NCBI GenBank assembly: GCA_023228645.1
Contig: JALOAT010000055.1
Span: 1-24,395 of the forward strand
Origin: Gammaproteobacteria bacterium
GTDB taxonomy: Bacteria > Pseudomonadota > Gammaproteobacteria > Thiohalomonadales > Thiohalomonadaceae
DNA: 24,395 bases
Direction: 5' to 3'
The position numbers were made by a program, and so were the translations under genes. Within the stretch, counting starts at the first letter, position 1. Each line of letters begins with the position of its first letter. Shown in pieces: positions 6,971 to 14,200 of this stretch. The notes under the pieces were generated by a model. It did no database searches. It was given only the letters and a program-made list of their open reading frames with translations, and was not told the origin of the DNA.

Positions 6971-8029
6971 ATGACGCTCGCGCTGTACCTGTTCGTGGCC
7001 TTGTTGACCCTGGCCAGCCTGTTGCCCGTGTGGCAGCGCGAGGCCTGGTGGATTCGGGTGTTCGATTTTCCGCGCGTGCAGATCATGACGCTCGGCCTGA
7101 TCGCTGCCGCTTTGCTCATCACCGGCGCTGAGCTGTTCACCTGGCATGGCCTGCTTGCCCTGACCGCGACGCTGGCAGCCGTCGCGCTGCAGGGCGCGCG
7201 CATTTTTCCGTACACGTCCCTGGCGCGTGTGGAAGTGCGCGGTGCGCGCCAGTGTCCGGAAGCCACATGCCTCGCGCTGCTGGTCGCCAACGTGCGCATG
7301 GAAAACCGCCAGGCCGAACGTTTGTTGGCGTTGGTGCACCGGTATCCTGCCGACGTGCTCCTGCTGCTGGAGCCGGATGCCTGGTGGGAGAGGCAGATGC
7401 AGCCAATGGAAGCGGAGTATGGGTATGCGCTCAAGCGACCGCTCGACAATCGCTACGGCATGCTGATGTATTCGCGCCTGCCGCTGCGGCAAGCGGAAGT
7501 CCACTTTCTGATCCGGGAAGGCATTCCGTCATTCCATGCCCAGGTGCAATTGCGCGGCGGCACCTGGGTGTGGCTGCACGCCGTGCATCCCGAGCCGCCG
7601 TCGCCCACGGAGGCCGACACGTCGCTGCCGCGCGATGTGGAGCTGCTGGTGGTTGGGCGTGCGGTGGCGCAGCGCGGCGAACCCGCTGTAGTGGCGGGTG
7701 ACCTCAACGACGTGGCCTGGTCGTACACGACCACGCTGTTTCAGAAGATGAGCGGACTGCTCGACCCGCGCAAGGGACGCGGCATGTTCAACACCTTTCA
7801 CGCGAAAATTCCATTCCTGCGCTGGCCGCTCGATCACGTATTTCATTCACGCGAGTTCCTGTTGTGCGAAATGCGCCGGCTGCCGGCCTTCGGATCCGAC
7901 CACTTTCCGGTGTTCGTGCGACTGGCCTATCAACCGGATGCAGCGGCACTGCAGCGGGCGCCCGATGCCCGTGCCGAGGATCGTGAAACCGCGCAGGCCA
8001 AGATGGCAAAGGCGGGCAAGAAGCGGTAG
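6971..8029 (+). CDS. Membrane-anchored endonuclease/exonuclease/phosphatase-fold protein
   Basis: A 352-residue protein with three N-terminal membrane helices (about 3-20, 36-57 and 58-76). A catalytic domain of the EEP (DNase I-like) superfamily follows: LLVANVRMEN, DVLLLLEPD (metal-site Glu), YGMLMYSRLPL, WLHAVHPEPP, VVAGDLNDVAWSYTT, PLDHVFHS and GSDHFPVFV with the late Asp-His pair. The domain is expected on the periplasmic side. Relatives include nucleases, phosphodiesterases and sphingomyelinase-like enzymes, so the substrate is unknown. The C-terminus is charged and probably disordered. AAAGGGGG just ahead of ATG 6971 serves as ribosome binding site. It lies 153 nt after a c-di-GMP riboswitch, so it is the most likely controlled gene. 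The metallophosphoesterase gene follows 55 bp later, probably in the same transcript. Confidence 0.87.
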   Translation: MTLALYLFVALLTLASLLPVWQREAWWIRVFDFPRVQIMTLGLIAAALLITGAELFTWHGLLALTATLAAVALQGARIFPYTSLARVEVRGARQCPEATCLALLVANVRMENRQAERLLALVHRYPADVLLLLEPDAWWERQMQPMEAEYGYALKRPLDNRYGMLMYSRLPLRQAEVHFLIREGIPSFHAQVQLRGGTWVWLHAVHPEPPSPTEADTSLPRDVELLVVGRAVAQRGEPAVVAGDLNDVAWSYTTTLFQKMSGLLDPRKGRGMFNTFHAKIPFLRWPLDHVFHSREFLLCEMRRLPAFGSDHFPVFVRLAYQPDAAALQRAPDARAEDRETAQAKMAKAGKKR

Positions 8030-8084
8030 CACCCGCAAGGCGGCGTCTGCGGTAAAGTACGCACTCTGCCGAAGACCTCTCATC

Positions 8085-9182
8085 ATGTTTTCACTGATTC
8101 TCCATCTCGTCGGCACCCTGTTGCATGGCTACTGCACCTGGCGCGTCGGTACGCTGCCGCTGATTCGCCGGCGCCTTGCGCCTTGGCAGTGGTGTCTCTT
8201 CAGCGCGCTGGTGTGGCTCGCCTATGTTGGCGGGGTCGCGATCGGCGACGACGCGCGCGGGCCGCTATCGCTGGCGTTGGCCCAATTCGCGTTTCATTGG
8301 CTGGTGGTAGTGTTCCTGTTCAGCCTGTGCCTGCTGACCGTCGATGTGCTGGCCCTGCTCGGCCGCGGTCGCCTGCGATCAGCCGCGCAGTGGCGCACCG
8401 GTGCACTGGCGTTCGGTGGCGCGCTGGTGGCGATCGCACTGGTGCAGGGCCTGCGTGCGCCGGAAGTCACGCGCCATGAGCTCGCCGTGCCCGGGTTGCC
8501 TGGGGCACTGGACGGCACCACGCTGGTGGCGGTATCGGACCTGCACCTCGGTGGTCTGCTCGACGCCGACTGGCTCGCCGCCCGCATCGAGCAGATCCGC
8601 CTGCTCGAACCCGATGTGATCGCGCTGATCGGCGACCTGACCGAGGGTGACCCCTACGCTACGCCCGAGCTCGGGACGGTCTTGGCCCGGCTCCGTGCAC
8701 CGCTCGGTGTGTGGGCCGTCACAGGCAACCACGAATTTCACGGCGATACACCTGCCACCATTGCGCTGTTCGAGGCGGCAGGCATTCGCTGGCTGCGCGA
8801 TGAGGCGGTGCCCCTGGCGCCCGGGCTGCGGCTCGCGGGGGTGGACGACCTGACACGCCGGGCGCGCCGCGGCGTTGCCGACGACGGACTGCTGGGCAAA
8901 CTCGGTGCGGGGGAGGGCGCGGCGGTGCTGCTGTCCCATTCGCCGCTGCAAGTGGAGGTGGCGGCACGGGCTGGTTTCGATGTGATGATCGCAGGGCACA
9001 CGCATGGTGGTCAGGTGTGGCCGTTCGGTTATCTGGTACGGCAGCGTTACGGGTATTTCCTGGGTCGTTATGAGGTCGACGGCATGCACCTGCTGGTCGG
9101 GCGCGGCACCGGCACCTGGGGCCCGCGCATGCGCCTGTGGCATCCGGGCGAGATCCTGCATATCACCCTGCGCGCAGCGTGA
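8085..9182 (+). CDS. Membrane-anchored calcineurin-like metallophosphoesterase (YkuE/YaeI-like)
   Basis: A 365-residue protein with four predicted membrane segments in the first ~122 residues. A metallophosphoesterase domain carries the classical blocks: VSDLHLGG (Asp-152, His-154), LIGDLTEGD (Asp-184), VTGNHEFHG (Asn-215, His-216), LLSHSPLQ and AGHTHGGQVWPF. This layout resembles the YkuE/YaeI group of transmembrane phosphoesterases, where some members act on lipid phosphates such as UDP-diacylglucosamine; the substrate here is not established. The frame is open upstream, but ATG 8085 places a membrane helix at the start and lies beyond the previous gene's stop. Together with the preceding EEP protein it makes a pair of envelope phosphoesterases downstream of the riboswitch. 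Confidence 0.88.
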   Translation: MFSLILHLVGTLLHGYCTWRVGTLPLIRRRLAPWQWCLFSALVWLAYVGGVAIGDDARGPLSLALAQFAFHWLVVVFLFSLCLLTVDVLALLGRGRLRSAAQWRTGALAFGGALVAIALVQGLRAPEVTRHELAVPGLPGALDGTTLVAVSDLHLGGLLDADWLAARIEQIRLLEPDVIALIGDLTEGDPYATPELGTVLARLRAPLGVWAVTGNHEFHGDTPATIALFEAAGIRWLRDEAVPLAPGLRLAGVDDLTRRARRGVADDGLLGKLGAGEGAAVLLSHSPLQVEVAARAGFDVMIAGHTHGGQVWPFGYLVRQRYGYFLGRYEVDGMHLLVGRGTGTWGPRMRLWHPGEILHITLRAA

Positions 9183-9303
9183 TGGGCTCGTGCGACGAGG
9201 CGAAGTAGACAAAGCACCATAGTAGAACCCACAGAGGAATTGATTGTGCAGGAACGACACATCCTACGGAACGGCCTTCCCGCGTTCTCCGTGTTCTCTG
9301 CGG

Positions 9304-9326
9304 GTCATGTTGCGAAGCGACGTGAT
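9304..9326. repeat. REP-like hairpin A
   Basis: GTCATGTTGC, loop GAA, GCGACGTGAT. As RNA all ten positions pair, with three G-U. It shares the GTCA...TGA(C/T) ends and the loop with hairpin B, 41-43 bp downstream. Confidence 0.65.
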
Positions 9327-9346
9327 ACACGTTTCAGGTTTCGTAG

Positions 9347-9367
9347 GTCATTGCGAAGCTACGTGAC
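9347..9367. repeat. REP-like hairpin B
   Basis: GTCATTGC, loop GAA, GCTACGTGAC, an imperfect stem with two unpaired bases. GTAG lies directly 5' (9343-9346); such a tetranucleotide next to the hairpin is characteristic of REPs recognised by RAYT transposases, but a single instance may be chance. Confidence 0.55.
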
Positions 9368-9380
9368 ATAACCGCGCGCT

Positions 9381-9409
9381 GTCACGTAGACGCTACGCGT
9401 CAACGTGAC
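9381..9409. repeat. 29-bp palindrome, copy 1
   Basis: Two 13-base arms, GTCACGTAGACGC and GCGTCAACGTGAC, flank a TAC loop with one mismatch in the stem. Its reverse complement is identical in all 26 arm positions to the palindrome at 16211-16239; only the loop differs. Confidence 0.9.
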
Positions 9410-9461
9410 TACGCCGACAGGATTGAGCCGGTCATCTCCACGTCCTCTGCGCCCCGTTTCT

Positions 9462-10211
9462 TCAGATTCCCGCATACCACTCATAACCGCGGTCTTCCCA
9501 ATAGCCGCCGCGGCCGCCGTCGATGTGTTCGAAGCTCTCCACCAGTTCGACGGCGCGCAGGTATTTCGCCATCTTGTAGCCGAGCTGACGTTCCACGCGC
9601 AGGCGCAGGGGCGCGCCGTAGGGCATGGGCAGCGGGCGGTCGTTCCAGTCGTAGGCGAGGATGGTCTGGGCGTGGCGGGCGTCTTCGAAATCGATGCTCT
9701 CGTAATAGCGCGCACCGCTCGCGTCCATGGTATCGAAGCAGTGGAACACCACGAAACGCGCCTGCGGCAGCGGGCGCACCTCGTCCAGCAGCGCGGCGAG
9801 CCGCACGCCGTGCCATTTGGCGATGGCGCTCCAGCCCTCGACGCAATCGTGGCGCGTGATCTGCGTGCGAGAGGGCAGGGCGCGCAGTTCCGCCAGAGAG
9901 AACGCCCGCGGGCGTTCCACCAGTCCGCCCACGCTCAGCCGCCAGGCCGCAAACCCGCGCGCGGCGTGGGCCTGATAATCGGCGTCCATGGGCCGGCGGG
10001 TACCGTTGGACGGAAACATCGGCGACAGGTCTGCTTCTGTGAATTCCTTTGCCAGGGCGTCGCGCCCCAGGGCACGGTGCAAATGCCGGTTCACCGACTC
10101 CGCAGTGCCGAGCACGCGCGGAAACCACGTGGCTTGAGACAGCCGGTCGCAGCCGCTCAGCGCCGTCAGACTGCCGAGCCCGAGCAGCCTCATCACTGTT
10201 CTGCGTTTCAT
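9462..10211 (-). CDS. Molybdopterin-dependent oxidoreductase, sulfite oxidase/YedY-like
   Basis: A 249-residue exported protein with an oxidoreductase molybdopterin-binding domain. The N-terminus MKRRTVMRLLGLGSLTALSG-C has a twin arginine and a lipobox-like LSGC (Cys-21), so it is probably a Tat-exported lipoprotein; cofactor-loaded Mo enzymes normally need Tat. The likely Mo ligand is Cys-123 in ITRHDCVEGWSAIAKW. Also typical are GVRLAALL, the YYESIDFEDA segment, ILAYDWNDRPLPMPYGAPLRLRVERQLGYKMAKYL and the C-terminal GYWEDRGYEWYAGI. Relatives include MsrP (YedY), which repairs methionine sulfoxide in envelope proteins with a heme membrane partner. The gene overlaps the upstream cytochrome b gene by 4 bp, so the two probably form one complex. 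The substrate is unproven. Confidence 0.9.
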   Translation of the reverse strand: MKRRTVMRLLGLGSLTALSGCDRLSQATWFPRVLGTAESVNRHLHRALGRDALAKEFTEADLSPMFPSNGTRRPMDADYQAHAARGFAAWRLSVGGLVERPRAFSLAELRALPSRTQITRHDCVEGWSAIAKWHGVRLAALLDEVRPLPQARFVVFHCFDTMDASGARYYESIDFEDARHAQTILAYDWNDRPLPMPYGAPLRLRVERQLGYKMAKYLRAVELVESFEHIDGGRGGYWEDRGYEWYAGI

Positions 10212-11023
10212 GAGCCGGTCCCCCGCGGCCGGTACCAGCCGGTGATCATGGCGCGCAGTTCCCGCAGCGGTCCCACCAGGATCACCATGAACACATGCAC
10301 CAGCGTGAAGGCCACCAATCCGAAGGCCACGATGAAGTGGATGCTGCGCGCCGACTGGCGTCCGTCGAACAGGGTTACCAGGGCGGGAAACGCCGCGTCG
10401 AGCCAGGGTGACATGGCGAGCCCCGAGAGCACCATCAGCGGCGCGAACACGAACAGCACCAACAAATAGGAGATCTTCTGCAACGGGTTATAGCCCGCAT
10501 CCGCGTCGCTGCGCAGGGCGTGCAGGGACAGGTGGCGCGTGACGGTGGACGGCAACTGGCGCGCCTCCTCCCCACGCAGCCACAGGTGCCGTTGCACGTG
10601 ACGGGTGGCGAGGCCGTAACTCACATAGGCGAGTCCGTTGAGCACGAACAGCCAGGCGAAAAACAGATGCCAGCGCCGGCCCATGGCCAGCCAGCGTTCG
10701 CTCGGGATGGTGGTCCAGGCAGGAAAGCCGCGCGGGGTCTGGCCGGACAGGGCCAGCACGCCCGTGGTGTCGAAGTCCCGGCCGAAAAGACGTGTAATAC
10801 CGCGCACCTCACCGGTGGCGATCGGCACTGCGCGCATGGCGAGCCAGGCCTGTTGCGGGTCCGAGCGTTCGCCCCAGTAAAGCGCCGGATGGGCATTGAA
10901 GATCTGCAGGCCGCTGCCGAGCATGGCGAGCAGGATGAGCACATTGAGCCAATGGGTGGCGCGGATCGGCAGCGTGTGGCGATAAACCCTGATAGGGGAG
11001 GTGGGCGGGCGCTGGTCTTCCAT
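10208..11023 (-). CDS. Cytochrome b/b6-domain membrane protein, partner of the Mo enzyme
   Basis: A 271-residue integral membrane protein of the Ni/Fe-hydrogenase/thiosulfate-reductase cytochrome b type. Membrane helices lie around 25-42, 118-137, 184-205 and 229-252. Candidate heme histidines are in YRHTLPIRATHWLN, RRWHLFFAW, SIHFIVAF and LVHVFMVI. It would carry electrons between the quinone pool and the periplasmic molybdenum subunit. It is the first gene of the minus-strand pair, and the downstream Mo gene starts within its last codons. It differs from MsrQ in length and helix layout, so the pair is better described as a YedY-like enzyme with a cytochrome b561-type partner than as msrPQ. 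Promoters for it and for the large divergent gene must share 11024-11211, where no clear boxes were found. Confidence 0.87.
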   Translation of the reverse strand: MEDQRPPTSPIRVYRHTLPIRATHWLNVLILLAMLGSGLQIFNAHPALYWGERSDPQQAWLAMRAVPIATGEVRGITRLFGRDFDTTGVLALSGQTPRGFPAWTTIPSERWLAMGRRWHLFFAWLFVLNGLAYVSYGLATRHVQRHLWLRGEEARQLPSTVTRHLSLHALRSDADAGYNPLQKISYLLVLFVFAPLMVLSGLAMSPWLDAAFPALVTLFDGRQSARSIHFIVAFGLVAFTLVHVFMVILVGPLRELRAMITGWYRPRGTGS

Positions 11024-11211
11024 GGCGGTATGCCGTGCTCGCGGTCACAAGTCCTTGGGTATTTCGATGAGGCTAGCAGCCGCGAACCCACGGCGTGAGC
11101 GTCCGGTCACGGTCGCGGCCGTTACCCTTCCTCCGCCCATGGGCATGCATTAAGATGCCTTGCCACCCTTTTTCAGGATTCCGCAAGCGCCGTCGACGTT
11201 TGCCAAGGACC

Positions 11212-14200
11212 ATGCTCACCACCACCTCTGCCGTACGCCTGTTCGGCGCCGCCACCCTCTGTCTCACCATCGGCGCGGTTTCCGCCGAGCAGATCCACCT
11301 GAACCGCACCCTCGCCGGGACGGATGCGGCCCACGCGTTCAATTACGTGGCCGGACTGGCGGCGCAATCGGATGGCGCTCTGCTGGTCTTGGACAGCCGC
11401 GACAACACCCTGCTGCGCGTGGGCGATGCGCCGCTGCGCCTGTCCATGGGCGAGGCGGGCATGTTCTCGGGCAGTCGCGTGCAGGGCATTGCCGTGTTGG
11501 ACGGCGGCCGGCTGGCCCTCGCCATTGGCAACGAGGTGCGTCTGCTGGGGGCGGACGGCGCGCAACAGACCCGGTTTGGCGATGGCGGCGACGCGGAGGG
11601 GCGCATCGGTACGCCGTCGGCGGTGGCGTGGTCCATCAACCGACGCCTTTATGTGGCCGACCGCCATCACAACCGCATCGCCGTATTCGGGCCCGACGGC
11701 GTGTTCCTGGAGCAATTCAGCGGCAACAAGGCCATGCCGCTGGACACACCCGAACACCTGATGGTGGACCGCCGCGAGCGCGTCTACGTGTTCGCCCGCG
11801 GACGCTCCGGGACCATCACCATTTTCGATGCCGACCGCAAGCCGCTGCGTCAACTGGTCGGCACCGAGTTGCGCAAGACCTTCGGCACGCCCGCCCTGCG
11901 GCTCACGGCCATGACCGTGGACCCGGTCACCGGCCTGCTGTACCTGGGCGACAGCGAGCAGGGGCGCATCTACGCCTACGACTGGGAAAAGCAGCGCGTG
12001 GTGACGCGCTTCGGTACCAAGGGCAACCAGCCGGGCCAGTTCAGCGACATCGCCGCGCTCGCCCTGTTGCCGGACGGCCAGCTCGCTGTGGCCGACAATG
12101 GCGCGCGCAAGGTGGAGCTGTTCAGCCTGCCACCGTCCGGGCTCGCGCCGTTGGAGCGGGTGTATCTGCCCACCGTGGCGCTCGGCGGCGCACACCCGGC
12201 GACCTGCACCGTGGCTTATCGGGAAGGCGAGGCACTGTGGTGCCTGGGGCGTGAACGCAGCGTACGGCTTGGCGCCGACGGCAAGCCCAGCCTGACCCTG
12301 GCCGGGTTGAAGGCGCCCATTGCCGCAGCTTTCGATACCGCGCGCATCGCGGTTATCGACGACGATCGCCTGAAACTGTTCGGGCGCGACGGCGGGCTGT
12401 TGTTCGACTCGGGCAGCAACCGGGTCGCACCGAGCAACAATCTGGACTTCGGCAGCGACCAGTTCGATAGCGCCACGGAAGGCAAATTCCACAAACCTGT
12501 GGACGTGTTCATGCGTCACCAGCGCATCTACGTGGTGGATCGCAGCAACCGCCGCGTGCAGATCTTCAATCCCCAGGGGCTCTACCTGGACAAGCTGGCC
12601 GCCCCCAAGGACGAGACCTGGCGTTTCGACGAACCGGTGGCCGTGGCCGTGGACAGCCGCGGGCGCATCTTCGTCGCCGACGACGACCAGCGACGCGTGC
12701 TGGCGTTCGATGCGAACAAGCGCCCGCTGTTCAGTCTGGACGTCGGCTTCAGCGAGCTCTTCGATCTGGACGTGGACGCGGACGACCAGCTTTACGTGCT
12801 CGGCGCCACCAAGACCAACGGCGCCCGTGTTGCGGTATTCCAGGATGACAAACTGCGCTTTTCCCTGGCCGCCGAATCGGCGGACCCGGCGGGGCTCGCC
12901 GAACCTGTCAGCCTGAGCGTGAGCCGCAGCGGTCCGACCACCGTGTCGGTCTACGACAGCAAGCGCCAGCGGCTGCTCGATTATGCCTGGCATCAGGTGC
13001 CGCCCGCGGTGGAAGGCCTCGAAGTGGCAGGCAGCATCTCATCGGTGCGTCTGAGCTGGCGCCCGGCGGGACGCGCCTTCGTGCGCAGCTACCAGGTGTT
13101 CGCCGGCGCCGATGCACAGGGTCCGTGGCAGCCGGTGGGCGAGACGGCGGCCAGTGAACTGCTGGTGGAGACTCCGCCGGAGGACGCCGCCTTCTACCGC
13201 GCACTCGCGGTGAGCGACCATGCTATGGCCGGTCCGCCGTCCGCAGCGGTGCCCGATCGCTTCCGCGAGGGCCATCGCCTGTACAGCGCCGGCCGTTTCC
13301 CCGAGGCCGTCACGGTGTTCACGGCCCTGCACGAGGACGAGCCGCGCAATGCCGATGCCCTGCGTTTCCTGGGCCTCAGCCTCATGGCACAGGGACAATG
13401 GGATGCCGCAAGGCGCTATTTCGAATATCTCGCCGAACTGCCGGGCCAGGCGGTGGCCGGCCTGGAATTGCAGGCCGACGCGCTGGAGCGCGCAGGCGAG
13501 CTGGCCGAGGCCCGCAAGGTCATGAACAGGCTGCTCGCCACGGGGCAGGCGCCGCAGGCCGCCTATCGCCGCTGCGGCAATCTCGCCCTGCTGCTCGATG
13601 ACGCCATCGACGCCATCCAGTGCCTGGAAGAAGCCGTCGACCAGGTGCCCGAGGATGCAATGGCCCTGCTGCTGCTTGGCCGCGCCTATATCGCCCTGGA
13701 CGTGATTGACCAGGGGCGCGCCGCCCTGGAAAAGGCGCGCGCCGCTGCACCCGGCGACGCGGCCATCATCGTGGCCACGGCTCGGCTCGAAGAGGGGCTC
13801 GGCGACGATGCGCGGGCCGTCGCGCTGTACGACGAGGCCCTGGCGCTCAAACCGGACGACCAGGCAGTCCGCCTTGCCCTGGCGCGCGCCCTGCTGCGCA
13901 CCGGCGCCCAGGAGCGCGTACGCAATCTCGCCCTGGAACTGACCCGTCACGAGGCGACCGCCGGCGACGGTCACTACCTGCTCGGCATCACCGCGCTGGC
14001 GGCCGAACGCCACGGCGAGGCGCTCATCGCGCTCACCAAGGCCACCCGCGCCGCGCCGCAGCATGCGGACGCCTGGCTGGCTACCGCCGAGGCCTATGCA
14101 AAGATGGGCAAGCATGAGCGCGTGCGCGAGCCGCTGGCCCAGGCGGCGAACGCGGACGCGCATTCCTTCGATGCCGCCCTGCGCCTCGGCCGCTTCGACC

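Larger units (their letters stand above)
9183..9461. other. Convergent intergenic region with REP-like hairpin cluster
   Basis: No gene. It lies between the stop codons of the metallophosphoesterase gene (plus) and the molybdopterin oxidoreductase gene (minus). Its right half holds three related hairpins (9304-9326, 9347-9367, 9381-9409) listed separately. The left half shows nothing recognisable. Confidence 0.8.

Noticed and set aside
9405..10469. 354-codon plus-strand frame across the Mo oxidoreductase and cytochrome b genes
   Set aside because: Both minus-strand genes show catalytic motifs and overlapping start/stop; the plus frame has no domain.
11173..12993. 606-codon minus-strand frame opposite the propeller region
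   Set aside because: Composition is the His/Gln/Val-rich pattern of antisense frames in GC-rich DNA; the plus-strand frame is clearly the gene.
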